A stretch of 64,000 nucleotides of DNA from Tilletia caries (Eukaryota > Basidiomycota > Exobasidiomycetes > Tilletiales > Tilletiaceae): assembly GCA_032718865.1 (NCBI GenBank), contig JALUTQ010000004.1:1054001-1118000 (forward strand), given 5' to 3'. Of the stretch, positions 44,856 to 56,840 are shown one piece after another. A program made the translations under genes and the position numbers. A model generated the notes under the pieces. The model did not search any database and was not told the origin of the DNA. It saw only the letters and a list, made by a program, of their open reading frames with translations. Every line of letters starts with the position of its first letter. The stretch's first letter is position 1.

Positions 44856-46020
44856 GTCCTTCTTTCTGGAGCATCCAGCACAGCGCGGGTCATGGGGTAT
44901 GATTTGGCGGACGCGTATCAGCAGGTTCCGAACCTCCCGGCTCAAAGACGTCGCTTCGTGTTTGCGGTCGCCGGCCAATTCTTCGTGTGGGTTGTCGGCA
45001 TGTTCGGCATCGCAACGATGTCGGCCGTCTTTGGCCAACTGTGCGACGTCTCCTGCGCTTGGCTGGAGCACCAGTTCCCATCTCTACGGGCGCGCCACTT
45101 CGCGGACGACCATATGGTTTTGCACGACGGAGAGCTGGTCAGCCTCCGCCCGCCGAAGCCGACGTATATGCGTCAGTCAGTCGCTTCGGATGGAAAGTCC
45201 ACGCAACAAAGCGCTTCGGGTGGACGCGTCCTTTCACGCTGTTGGGTTTTGAATGGGATCTGGACGCTGGCACAGTCGCCCTCACCGAGGAGAAAAGGGA
45301 TAAGTACCTTCGCAAGCTGTCGGCCTTCCTCCAACCCAAGCAGGTCAATTACCGCCAAACTTCCAGCGTTCTCGGCACTCTCGTCCACACGTGCGCAATC
45401 TTCTCCGAGCGGCGCAGCCACCTCAATGCTCTCTACGCGCTGCGCTCTCGCTTTGACCGCTCTTTCCCCTGGCACAGCTTGGCGTTGTCGACAGCTGCGC
45501 ATGCCGAAGTCCGGGAATGGCTGGGCTTCCTCCAGACACCGTCACTCGCACGCTCATTCCACATTCCCACGACATCGTACGAGCACACCCTCTACTCGGA
45601 CGCCTCCGACCTGGGCTGCGGCGTGGTCATGGACGGCCGTGCCCGCTTCTGGCCGCTGCCGGGCGCCATCGACAACGATGATGTTGACATCGGGGTAATG
45701 GAAGCTTGGGCGCTGCACTTGGCCCTACAGGCCTGCGTGGCGGCGGGGGCAAAGGAATGCGTGGTCCAATTTGCGGTGGACAACATGGGGGTGGTGTATG
45801 CCATGCGCAAGGGACGGTCACGGAGCCGGTGGACGAATCGGTGTTTGGCATCTATTGCGGAACTGGCATCGGGACGCAACATCACCATGTCCGTGTCATA
45901 CATCGCGTCGGCGGACAACCCGGCCGACGCTCCCTCTCGGGGCGACTGCTCTCTGTTCGCCCCCCTCGAGTTCGATTGGGCCGCGCCTTGGCAAGGAGTC
46001 TTGGGCGCTGCCCTCTACCC

Positions 46021-47904
46021 ATGATCGCGTCGCAGGTCTCTCGTCGGTGTCGTCTGCGACGGGAGACGGCCTTCTCGCCAATCGACAACATGCCCCCTTC
46101 TTCTATTCTCCCAGCTGCAATTTCCTCGGCTACGGTCTCTCCTTCTCCTCTCCTTCAAGAAGCGCCCACTGACGATCGTCGTCGAGATCGGCGCTTCCGC
46201 TCATCAATCTCAGCTCTCTATGCTTCCGTCTCGCCCACTCAGCACACCCTCGGTTCGACAGCCTCGATGGCTGCTGGCGCCCGACGAGATCGGCGCTGGC
46301 GCATCGCGGCGGTGACGCAACCTCTCTCTTCTTCCACCTCTCCTGCGCCTCCAGCAACGCCAGGCTCTCGTCCCATGCGCACGGCCGCGCCTCGGCGGGA
46401 TCGTAGGTGGCGCATGGAACTCTCGGCGCCTTCGTTCTCGGCTTCCCCGTCCTCAGTGTCCACGTCACCATCCACTTCACCTCCCACATTGGGACAGTCC
46501 CCCACTCGCAATCGGCGATGGCGGGCCACTTCACAGCTTCCTTCGGCTTCTACCCCTTCGGAGTACGGCTCATCGGCCTCCCTGTTTTCGGCTCCGCGCC
46601 CACTCACATCTTCCCGTGCGGGTTGCAGCGCGTCGGCACCCGGCTCCGTACCGGCGCCAGTGTCGGAGCTCGCCGCGCTGCGCTCTTTGGACGCCTCGGC
46701 TGCATCACCATCGCTCGGGCTTATGGTGCCTGCGCGTGTGACCACCGCCTCGGAGGTCTGGGCAGCGTTGGGTCCGGATAATGTCCTAACGTGCGTCATG
46801 ACCGCGGATGCGGCGCAGGCCATATGTCCGAAAGCGAACGTTCCCCTCCTCCTCACCCCAGCACGCCATTTGGTGATGCGCGCGCACGGATCAGCAGACA
46901 TGCGGGTCGTGCGCAAGGCTTCGGAGCTTCTGTGGTCGTCGGTGAAACTCGGCACCAGGAAAAAGTATGCGGGCCACATCATTGCCTACTTGACGTGGTG
47001 CGATGAGCTCGGTCTCCCGACCACTATCGATTTCCGGCTGCCCAGAACATTCTCCTCATGTACCTGCGGAAGGATGTGACAACCCTGCGGGCGGGAACGA
47101 TCAGCCAGCGCCAGTTTGCCCTTGCGTACTGGCATCGCATTCATCGTCTCCCGTGGGCCCTCGACAAAGCCGACACTCGCGCCTTCGAGAAGGCGCTCGC
47201 AATCAACTGCCTTCCCCCTCTGGAGAAGAGAAGACCGGTGCGCCTCAACGACATCACAGTCATCGCGGCAGCAGCGGCGCAATCAGAGGATCGGGCCCAT
47301 GTGGCCATCGCAGCAGCGGCCATTTTTGCTTTCTATTCCATGAGTCGCCCGGGGGAAGTCACAGTGCGGTCCGCATCAGACCCGCCGACGGACAGGGCGT
47401 GCTGGGTGCATCTTTTGGACCAACCTTCTTTCAAAGCAGGAGGGCCGTCTTCTGTCATCCTTGCTCTTCCCACCGAGAAGGCGCGCGGTACGGCTGGTCT
47501 GGATCGCATTGCTCCTCAGCAACGGCACATGCCTGCGCTCTGCCCGGTAGTAGCGGTCGGGCGGCACCGACACGTAAATGCGCCTCGTGCAGGTGAGGAC
47601 GCGACTGCAATTGGCGCCTTTTTCCTACCTTGGACGCACTGGTTCTCGGAATGAACTCACCGAGAGCTTGTTTGCTCGTACCGTCAATACATGGCTCAAA
47701 GACGCCGGTCGTGACCCGGTCACTGGTCACTACTTCCGCATCGGAGGGGCCACTCTGTTCTTCGCGGCGGGGAGAGGCATGGACGAGATCAAGACCCGAG
47801 GAGGTTGGCAATCAGACGCCTATCTGGTGTACCTGCGCGACAACTATGCGCGACAGGCTGCCACCTTTGGCGATTTGGATCCGACGGACCTCTTTTACGC
47901 CTGA
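46021..47904 (+). pseudogene. DIRS tyrosine recombinase, broken
   Basis: It opens at ATG 46021, overlapping the RT stop. The N-terminal 200 residues are Ser/Pro/Ala-rich with four basic repeats of the type RRDRRWR. The core-binding part (KLGTRKKYAGHIIAYLTWCDEL) is followed by a frame change near 47045 (into QNILLMYLRKDVTTLR). The catalytic domain then shows FAFYSMSRPGEVTV (Arg), a second frame change in a T run (47619-47623), HYFRIGGATLFF (His-x-x-Arg) and YLRDNYAR (Tyr nucleophile). All catalytic residues are still visible. Confidence 0.75.
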
Positions 47905-48801
47905 AGCCGGCAGGTCCGGGCACCCACGCTGGTCCGTACCTGGTACCATGCTGTATGTGTTCGGTCACACACTCACACCCCAACTTGCTCATCAGCGCGG
48001 CATACTTATGCTTCTGTTCTTCATCCCCGTCAAACAGTTTCCGATACGGTCATTCTTTTCCTTTCCCGACTCCCGTCCTCACAGGTCGATGTCGTGGCGT
48101 CCGCATGCGCACTGCCCAACATCAGGCATGTCGATCAGTCGATGTCCATCATCTTTGGCAGTTCTCTTTTTCAGCTTCCAATCACTGGCACGGGTCTTCT
48201 CCATTCTCTCGGGTCCACAGATCTGCAGTCAACATTTAATCTCACCACTCTTCCATTGTTCTTCGGTTCTCCCGGCACCAGCCTTTGGCATCGGATGCCT
48301 TCGCCCACAGGGCGCGCCTGAGGGGGGTTCACATAGTGGCAGTCGGCGCCCAGCGGGCTATCGCAATGGGGTACGCTCCGGGCCCCGACTGCAACGACGT
48401 GCGAGCACTTCCGTGCTCAGACCCAACCCTGAGGTACACGCTGTGCGCAGGGCATTACCACACAGAGACAAACGTACGAACTGAGAGAGCAAGGCCCCTT
48501 CTTCTTCTTGGAACAGCTTCCTCCCGATCCTCGTCGAACAACAACTGAACGAAGCTTTCCGAATCATCGAAAAGGTGTCTGGCTGAGTCACCCTCACGTT
48601 TGGAAGCCGACGTGTTTGAACTGCGGTTGCGACTTTGCGAGATGATTGCTATTATTTGCTTCCCGTCGCATTACTGACCGCCGCTCTGAGATACGCTCGC
48701 TTCCTCATCCTCAGAATCTCCAGGAATTTTCTGTCGCTCGGGCCGGGCCAAAGCTGACCAGCGAAAGAGAGGTTATCTTCACACAGCCTCGGCCGCACCG
48801 G
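47905..48801. other. 3' flank of the DIRS-like element, no gene
   Basis: The element's right terminal region should be here; no inverted or split repeat could be matched by eye. Short frames only. Confidence 0.35.
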
Positions 48802-50096
48802 TCAATCTACAGGGCTGAGGTCGGGCAATCCACTCGTTCGCGATTCCTTGGCCTCACTGACCTGACCTTGCTTCGTCTTCACTATTTTCACCCCGTTCTT
48901 CCCTCCCCAGCAGACTGCCGAACGACCTTCCCAGTCGTCAAAGTAGCGCTTGTTGTCGACCGCAGGGCCAAAGTCCAAGCCTGACAACGAGATCGCATCG
49001 AGCAGAACGGAGAAGTCAACTTTTGCATGCAGGCCAACTGCGCTGCGTCGCTCTTTTAGCCCGCTTTTTAGCCCGCACTCGACCGTCGGGTGATTGGCAA
49101 GCTTGTTCCAGAGTGAATTGTGCCGGGTCCATTCTGGGTTCTGATTCCCGAGCGCAAGGTCGAGACCCTGGACCGCCCCGGATTGAACGATGAGTCCCTT
49201 GACCAAGGGGTTTGCGGTCTTCGCATTGGCGAAGGCCCAGGTGTCGACGCTGGCGCCTCCTGCCGACTGTCCAAAGAGGGTGATCCGGTCTGGATCACCA
49301 CCAAAGCGGGCGATGTTCTTGTGCACCCATTCAACGGCCAGATCCCGGTCCTCCAGACCACGGTTGTATCCGATGGAAGCGTCCATGGCCCAGATCTGCG
49401 GAGAGAGCGGGAAGCCGAAGATGTTGGTCCGATAGTTGAAGGAGACGACGATGACATCGTTCTGCCTCTCTACGAAGTTTTGGGCATTGAATAGGTCAGA
49501 CTAGGACGTTCCGTACTGAAAGGATCCGCCAAAGATCTGCGAATGAGGTAGAAGATGATGAGCTGCTAGCCAAAGAGGGGTCGCCGACGAAGAACTGTTG
49601 TTTACGTACCCAGATCATTACCGCCGCTCCTCCACGTCCGTTATTTAAAGAGGAAGCTTTTGCTCTCGTACTCCCGTGAACGAAGACATTGGCCGAAAGG
49701 CAGTCCTCCGATTGCTCTGCGAGAGGTGGTGCGACATTATCGATGAAGGCGTTGATCCGTCTGTTGACATTGTTGACGAGCTGAGGACACGATGGACCAA
49801 AGGCGGTGGCATCGATGATACTGTTTGAGTACGTACGATGCCATTGTCGGTGCCCGGAAGCGTCTCGAACCGCTGGTGGGATTGCCGTATGGAATACCCT
49901 TGTAAGTATACACGGAGCCCGGAGCCTTGCCCCGGACTTGACCTGAGCTTGTGGTTACGAAGAGCAGTGGGTCGGTGTCGCCTTCGGTTCGTCGTAGGGG
50001 TACTCTTTGCGATATAGAGCGAGAGGTGACCAAGGTGGCCAAAGTTGTGCAAATGAAGAGGCAGAGTAGGGAAAAGGAGATCGACCCGCCCTTCAT
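48802..50096 (-). pseudogene. Secreted type-B carboxylesterase, degenerate and 3'-truncated
   Basis: It opens at ATG 50094-50096 with a signal peptide (MKGGSISFSLLCLFICTTLA). Family motifs follow in order: SGQVRGKAPGSVYTYKGIPYG, DATAFGPSCPQ, SEDCLSANVF, VMIW-IFGGSFQ, FNYRTNIFGFPLSP, the Asn-Arg-Gly-Leu-Asp-type NRGLEDRDLAVEWVHKNIARFGGDP, and the nucleophile elbow FGQSAGG. Lesions: an out-of-frame 16-nt stretch at 49821-49836 between FRAPTMAS and IIDAT, an in-frame TAG at 49501-49503 after FQYGTS, and loss of all sequence after about residue 330, including the acid-His parts of the triad (normal length about 550). A normal intron is at about 49525-49607. Confidence 0.75.
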
Positions 50097-51137
50097 TGCG
50101 CTCCGCGTTCTTGGTACCAGCACCTTTGTGAGCGGATAAGAGGCCGGAGGAGGAGGAAGAGGGCAGTCGAGGAAAAATTAACCTGAAGCGTCTGGAGCAT
50201 AACGGGGAATATTAAGGAGTGTAGCGTCGGGACGTCGAGTGGATCGGCCCCGTCTGAGTTGTGAGGCAGTGAGGAGTGAGCGAGGATGAGGCGAGTGATG
50301 GAAATAATCATTGAGGGAGGTGAGGGAAACCGGACTCACCGGAGGCGTGATGGGCAGGGGAACAGGACTGAGAAATATTTGATGTCGGCCACTAGTCACT
50401 CGCGCAACTCCAAGACCAGGCACCCCGAACCAAGGACTTCATAGCATGGAAGCGGATATGAGCCCCGGCGTCCGGCTAGTGGCCACTGTAGCCCAGCATA
50501 TAGGTTTTGTCTATTGGCCGACCCCCGTCGGTTTTGGTCAGTCGACCGACCGGGTCGAAGAACAAAGGGTACCCTCTTAGGGCCGGACCCCCGTATCACC
50601 GTGCACTGCAGAACGAAGTGAGCATGAATACCAGCACACCGCCTGCTCAGTCAATGATGGGCGTAAGATCTGTAAGCTGTAGCAGAAGAAAGCAGGCGAC
50701 GGGAAAGAGCAGAAGAAGTCGACACAAGCGAGGAGCGTTGCTGGTCAGTGAGGATCTCACCGGACAGTTCAGAACGCATACAGCAAAGCGCGCAGTGGCC
50801 AATGACGACGACCTCGGGAGTCGGGAGGGGGAAGAGACTTGAGGAGAGAGCAACGAGAAGCTGTGGAGGGACGAAGAAGGCTGCAGGGAGCTGGAAAGCG
50901 AGTAAGCAGTGGATGGGTGTGCTTGAGAAGGGTGAGTAGATGACAGTTGCCCCTCGAGGCAAGACCTCGAGGGGGATGTGCAGCGAGCGTGTGAATTTCG
51001 TGTCGGAGTAGAAATACAATGCTCGAAGCTTGTCGACCGATGTACACGCTGAGCACGCTCAGAGACCCGGTCGTCCCGCACTCGCAGTAGCCTGGCGAGG
51101 TCCCCTCAAGGAACAGTGAGCCGTCTCGCCCGGCACC
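50097..51137. other. Intergenic, nothing recognised
   Basis: No exon-like frames. A GTCGACC-rich inverted stretch lies near 50520-50560. The right part should be the 3' UTR of the RE/RD-rich gene. Confidence 0.4.
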
Positions 51138-54100
51138 TCAGCGCCAAGAGCTCCGCCCACTGCCTGCTCCGATCCGGCCCCTCGAAGAAGATGGAGGAGA
51201 TGGACCCCGCGGGCGCCGATCACCGCCGCCACCGATCGGTCGTCCCCTACTTCCACCTCCACTGCCTCCCCCACGGCTCCCACTCCCACTTCCACCTCGG
51301 AACCGATCATCGCCCGCCCCACCCCGGCCTCTCGACGAGCCCGCCAGTCCAACCCTTGGACCAGCGGGTCTCGGACCGGCGGAGAACCTCGCCGCCGACG
51401 AAGGTTCCGGAGGAGCATCGACGGCAATGTCCGCATAGCTAGCCAGCTTCTTCCGTGGCGAGCTCGAGCTTGTGCTCTTGCTTGCAGAAGCGGACGGCGG
51501 ACGAAGTATGCCGGACAGACTGCGGTCCGCAGATCGATCAGCCGAGGGAGAGGCCAGAGCCGATCCCGAATTCGAGCGTCGTCGGTCCGGACTTCGACTT
51601 CGATCACGATCCTGACGTCGATTGGAGTCCTCGCGGTCATAGCTGACGTCCGCGCCAGCTCCGTCGCGGTCGAAGTACTCTGGCCCCGCGCAAGGACCGG
51701 GGGGCGGGGGAGGGGGAGGGCCAGAGCCAGAGCCAGAAGCACCCCATCGGCCCACTGTCGACGGACCGGACCCGACAGGTCGACTGGGAAGGGAAGTTCG
51801 AGCTGGGCCCGGTTTGGAAGGGAGGGAGTGCCGAGCTGGAGCAGGTTTGGAAGGGAGGAAGTTTCGGCCGCCGCGGTCACGGTCACGATCACGATCGCCT
51901 CGGTCGCGTTCACGGGAGGGGGAAGAGCGGACGTAAGGAATGCTGTTGCTGCTGGTGCTGTTTCCGATGGGCCGTCGATCTCTGTCTCGGTCCCGATCGT
52001 CGGGCCGTTTCCAGTCGCGACGGTCCCGGTCCCTGTCCCGTTCTCGATCCCGGTCTCGCGCTCGTTGTCGTTCTCGTTCCCGTTCTCGCTCCCGTTCGCG
52101 TTCGCGTTCGCGTTCCCGGTCCCTCTCCCTCTCCCGCTCTTTCTCCCTCTCTCTCTCTCGATCTTTCCGAGAGTCATAATCGTTTCCGCGGTCCCGATCT
52201 CTCGACCTGTCCCGCTCCCTCTCCTTCCCCTTCCCAGTTCCCAGGTCTCGTTCCCTCTCCCTCTCCCTGCGTAGTTTCTCCCTCTCCCTCTCCTTCTTCT
52301 CTTCAAACTGCCTCTCCCTCTCCCGCTCCCTCTCGTTCAGTGCCTCCTTCCAGTGCACGGCCTCATCTCGCGCCCGTTGGCGTTCGAGAGGGAACGACGG
52401 CGGCGTGCCTGGTTTGGGCTTCACTTGCAGTTCGAGCAAGGCGTCCAATTCCGAAGGATTCGTCGAGGCTGTTACGAATGACTCGTCATCGCTCTCTCCC
52501 TCCTCTTCTTCCACTTCGCCAAGGAGTAGCTTCTTGACCGCATCTTCGTCTGCCTCTTCTCGGCGACGTTTGTTGGTTCTCGATGATGACGAGGAGGTGG
52601 AGGACGACAGAATTTTGGCCTGTAATGACTTGCGGGTGTAGTACTGCTCGACAATGTCAGGCTTGACAGGCTTGGCTTTTATAAAGTTCCGCGCTCGCTC
52701 GTCAGCGCGCCACGGTGCATTGGCAGGGGTAGTAGAAGCAGCAGGTGTAGGCTTTGCAGGCAATCCCTTATTCGTTTTTGCATTCGCGTTTGCATTCGCA
52801 TTCGCATCCGCTTTTGTATTCGAAGTGGAAGGTTGCGAAGTGGGCTGAGGCACCTCGACCACGTCGTCATCATCATCCGCCCCGGCTGAAGGACCGAGTT
52901 CGAATCCTTCGTAGTCCTCAGGGAGGACAGCAGGCGGCAACGGCGTATCGTTCAAACTCGGACTCAGCGGAACGTAGTAGTTCTGCGGAGAGGACGTCTC
53001 GTACTGGGTGTGAGTGCGGGAGGCTGCGATGGCTGCCATGAGTGCTCCTCCCACTGCAGGTTGTTGAGGCGCAGGTTGACGGGAATGATGATGGCCATCG
53101 TGCATGGAGTCGTCATCGTCTTCGTCTGCGGCGCCGTAGTCAAGCTGGTTCGAGATGGGTATCGATGTCGTAGGAGCGACAGGAGGTGGGCCTGGTGGAG
53201 GAGGGAGAGCTGCATCGATGGTAGCTTGAGGAGCATCTATCGAACTCTGTGCGGCCTGAGCTGTGGCTGCATCTATGGCTGCCTGAAGCGCATTCATCGG
53301 GCCCTGAGCTGCTTGATTATGAAATGCGAAGGCTTGTTGCTCGTCTTGCATTGTTGTTGATGAAGGAGGATGCATGCCCAAGAAGGCGGGGTTGTAGAAG
53401 TTGGCGAAGTGGAGCGGATCGTGGCTGGAGTTGGAGGGGAAGGAAGCGATACCTTGCTGCTGAGCCTGTCCTTCTGCTGGCCCGCCGTATCCCACTTGAT
53501 CGTCGACGGTGTTGTTGCCGAAGGCGTAGGCCAGGGTCTGTTGGAAGGAGTTTTGAGGATCGTCATCGGGTAGCTGGTCGTCGAGAAGCTGTTGCCGCTG
53601 AGCCTCGGCAGCCTCCTGCGCTGCTCCTGTGGACAACAAGAATTTGAGTCAACATGCAAAGGAGATTCGCATCTTTATGTCGGATGCTCGAACTCACTCT
53701 CTTCTCTGAACTTGCGTGAGCTGTCGAAGATCTGGACGGCAGCTGGCGTGAGTGAACTGAAGCCGTGCCGTGCTTGCCATTGGTCCTCCGTTTCGCCTGG
53801 TCTTAGCTGTCCCCATTCTTCCTCCTCTTCCGCCGGTTGGAATGCTTCCTCCTCCAGCAGTCGAAGTTGAGTCCTGGGCGAGGGAGGATGTTCGACTCCG
53901 TTCAGATCCGTGGTCCTGGGCAGAGGCAGGGGGATGTGCAGCGACCCGAACGCAGGGTGTGGATGCGGGATACCAGTGTCCGGATGGAAAGACGCGGCGT
54001 ACTGGAGCGCATGTTGGAAGTGCGCGAAGACGCGGTTGTTGTGGATGTGGGTGTTGGCGAATTCGATGAGATCCTCGCCTGTCGGTACTTTGATGAGCAG

Positions 54101-54250
54101 GCGAGTTTCTGGTGGCAGTTCAGGCGCTCTGATCGGCAGCATACCAGCAAGACCGCCAACACTAGCACTACTCCCACCGCCGCCATCTTGATCCATCGCC
54201 ATCGCCGCCGCCGCCGCCGCCGCCATCGGCATCGCTGTGGCCGCCATCAT
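51138..54250 (-). CDS. Arg/Glu/Asp-rich nuclear-type protein, 1013 residues
   Basis: Exons 53698-54250 and 51138-53626 (reverse strand), 71-nt intron, in phase. An Ala/Met-rich start precedes a conserved-looking region (residues about 45-180: LIKVPTGEDLIEFANTHIHNNRVFAHFQHALQYA, then LRPGETEDQWQARHGFSSLTPAAVQIFDSSRKFRE). Next comes a Gln/Ala-rich region, an acidic/NLS part (NKRRREEADED), a run of over 100 residues of alternating Arg with Glu/Asp (about 51940-52400) like those of U1-70K/RED-type spliceosomal proteins, and an RG/RS-rich tail. I do not recognise the N-terminal domain. An RNA-processing role is inferred only from composition. Divergent from GPN2, 263 bp between start codons. Confidence 0.75.
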
Positions 54251-54513
54251 GAAGAGCAGGCTCGATGTCGTCCTTGTCGGTGTCGAAGTCGTCCAGCCAA
54301 CCTCATCTCGACTCTCGACTCTCGACTCTCGAGCGAAGCATGGACACCGGACACCGGACACCGAGAGAATCCCCGATCCGCGCCGTGATATCCGGCCTCC
54401 ATCCTCGGAGCCTTTTCTTTTTTTCTCGGGCAAATTCACTGCTTCCACTTTGTATTTTTCCTCCTCACTGAATACTGCTGACCCCCACCATCATCGCCCC
54501 CAACTTCGCAGCG
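54251..54513. promoter_or_regulatory. Divergent promoter between the RE/RD-rich gene and GPN2
   Basis: These 263 bp separate two start codons read outward. Short direct repeats (CTCGACT, four units near 54307-54330, and GGACACC near 54343-54362) are the only notable sequence. No TATA box was seen. Confidence 0.5.
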
Positions 54514-55924
54514 ATGCCTTTCGGTCAGGTAGTGGTCAGTCAATGTGGTCTTCTGGGTGGGGATGTGTGATCGTAAGCTCACGTGTATACGCTCCTTGTC
54601 TCCATATGAATAGATCGGCAGCCCAGGCTCAGGCAAGACCACGTACTGGTGAGTCCCCTAGCTCTTTACTTGCTCTGGATCTCCCATTCTGTTTTGATCA
54701 TGTCTCCTTCTATCCACAGCTATGGCCTCCAGCAATACCTCACCGCCCTCGGAAGACCAGTTTTTATCGTCAACCTCGACCCAGCGAATCACACGGTACC
54801 TTACCAGCCAGCGGTCTCCCTCTCCGAACTCATCACCGTCCAAGATGTGATGGAAGAACTCCACCTAGGTCCCAACGGAGCCATGCTCTACTGTCTCGAA
54901 TACCTCGAGGCCAACCTGGACTGGCTCGAACGCAAATTGGACGAACTGCCGGGTCCAAAACAGGATCGATACGTCGTCTTCGATTTGCCGGGACAGGTCG
55001 AGTTGTCGACCAACCATGCCAGTTTACGACACATCCTCGACCATCTCACACATAAATTGCAGTGGCAACTCGTGGCCGTGCATCTCGTCGACGCCTCCCA
55101 CATCACGGATGCATCGCGTTATATCGCCCTCTTGCTCCTCTCCTTACGTGCCATGCTTACCCTCGAGTTGCCGCATGTTAACGTACTGTCCAAGATGGAC
55201 TTACTGAGTCAGATGTCCGATCAGTTAGGTGCGGTCATCTTCTTACTCATGCCCTTTTCTGCGACGAAGCACACTGACTTAGCATTCCTTGCATGTAGCC
55301 TTCAACCTCGACTACTACACCGAAGTGCAAGACCTCTCCTACCTCCTCCCCTTCCTCGCCACCCAAACAAGCTCAGGCTCAGCCCCATCCGCACACGCAA
55401 AACGCTTCAGCAAACTCAACCAACGCATCACCGAGCTCATCGAAGACTTTGCCCTCGTAGGCTTCGAGACCCTCGCCGTCGAGGACCGAGAAAGTATGGC
55501 GCGCTTGATCCATCTGTGCGATAAGGCTACGGGGTACGTGTATGTGCAAGGTGCCGTCGGTGAAGCCGCTCGCGTCATGGAGGATGAAGAAGAAGGGGGG
55601 CTTCTGTCTGTCGAAGATCGGGAGGCTCGTGCAAAAGCGGCTCGAGGTGGGACAGCCGCTTCTGCCGCGGCTCTCTTCACCGTCGCAGACACCGGCTCCA
55701 CGGACCCATCAGGATCAGGCCGCGATGCCTCCTCGCACGTACACGACATGCAGGAGCGCTACGTCGATCCCATCTCGTCTCGGCTGTGGAGAGATTGGCA
55801 GAGCAAGCAATGGGAGGAGGAAGGAAAGCAGGTCTTTGAGAGGAGAATATGGGAGGAGGCAAATAAGGTCGTCAAGGCGCAGGGGAAGGAACAACAGCCG
55901 ACAGGAACAGAGACAACGTCGTAG
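54514..55924 (+). CDS. GPN2: GPN-loop GTPase 2
   Basis: Exons 54514-54528 (15 nt), 54614-54648, 54720-55228 and 55299-55924, all in phase, 394 residues. It belongs to the GPN family of dimeric GTPases that help assemble and import RNA polymerase II/III. Visible motifs are the P-loop IGSPGSGKTTY, NLDPAN, the family-defining GPN in HLGPNGAMLYCLEYLE, DLPGQVEL (Walker B-like) and VLSKMDLL (guanine specificity). The start is fixed by the 15-nt first exon, which gives the typical MPFGQ beginning. The C-terminal 90 residues are a charged helical tail that is longer than in yeast (Gpn2p is about 347 residues). Confidence 0.93.
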
Positions 55925-56840
55925 ACCGTGAGTACATTTCCTTCCTGTCATCATCCACTCCCCAAGTCCAACTCCTTTACCATCCACGCACGAGTGATGA
56001 ATAGCACAACACGTCATCCTTATTCGCCGAGCGCGGCTCCATGCGGGCCACGCAAAGAACGACCAAAACTAGGCCACCCACTGTGGATTCGCCGAGAGGA
56101 GGGAGGGAAAGCGTTGGGGCAGCAGTGTGGATGGTTCTGAGGTCTCTCCTGCGCGATTTCTCGTCCGGGTCCTTCCCTGTGATTGGTCCTCAAGGTCCAA
56201 GTGCGGCGTTGGGGGAGATTGGGACAGGCATTGCGTCGGAGGGATTTCGGGCCTTCCCCGCCTTGGAGTCATTCCATTGCTGCCTCCCTTTTCCGTGCTC
56301 TCTCTTCTCGGTCCCCTTTGGATGCTGATCGTATGTGGATGGAGGAGTACTTCGGACGGAGAAGGGGCTACAGATGGGACCATGAACGCATTCTAGAGCG
56401 GGCATACAGATGACTGACTCGCTCTTTGATCATCTTTCACTCCTCAGAGAAGTAGCAGCAGGTCAATCCCGCAAGCAAGACACGTCCGCATTGCTTTTGA
56501 AGCATGTTGACGGCGCAATCGTTTTTTGGAACCATACCGCATTGCTCTCCCCTCTCCAGCGAGATATCCAGCTGAACGTATCAGAGGCCCGAGAGAATCA
56601 ATGGCAGAGAGTATTAGGAGCCGCGGTGAGAACTGATGAGACGATCTTTCCTAGAAACCTGCCCATCCGCAGATTTCTCATAATGTGTTGGTACCTGCAT
56701 TTGCTCCGTGGGCCGCTGACGTCTCGAGATCACATCCCTTCCTTCCGTCTTGTACCCTCTATCACAGCATCGTCCTCGTATCGCTGGTCGACACCTCTCA
56801 CGCCTTCTGACGACTTCTTCGCCCGAGACATATCTACACG
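55925..56840. other. Intergenic, no supported gene
   Basis: A long open frame starts at 56410 and runs into the next gene in a different frame, but it has no motif or splice support. Confidence 0.4.

Larger units (their letters stand above)
43620..46024 (+). pseudogene. DIRS reverse transcriptase and RNase H, broken
   Basis: Exon 1 is about 43620-44118 (GPFTQEEIENVAGPFVSIPL, then KKRVCFNASWSP). A 737-nt intron (44119-44855, GTGAGT to CTCAG) follows. The frame resumes in phase as EVKV-LLSGAS, then GYDLADAYQQVPNLP and the RT active site FADDHM. A frame change near 45135-45155 leads to the connection and RNase H region: LLGFEWDLD, YSDASDLGCGVVMD, VDNMGVVYAMR and ADNPADAPSRG. The stop TGA (46022-46024) overlaps the recombinase ATG (46021-46023) as ATGA. 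The frame change makes it a relic unless it is a sequencing error. Confidence 0.75.
42295..47904 (+). mobile_element. DIRS-like retroelement (tyrosine-recombinase type), decayed
   Basis: Three coding blocks in order (gag-like, reverse transcriptase plus RNase H, tyrosine recombinase) replace the protease-integrase of LTR elements, which defines the DIRS order. Lesions occur in every block (TAG at 42370-42372, frame changes near 42710, 45140, 47045 and 47619-47623). Terminal repeats and the internal complementary region were not identified, so the limits given are those of the coding part. Confidence 0.8.

Noticed and set aside
50510..50565. GTCGACC-rich inverted stretch as an origin or operator
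   Set aside because: It is short, imperfect and in an intergenic region with no other supporting signal.
51828..52274. Plus-strand frames in the 51.8-52.3 kb repeat region
   Set aside because: These are antisense shadows of the Arg/Glu/Asp codon repeats of the reverse-strand gene and read as Ser/Arg/Phe/Pro repeats.
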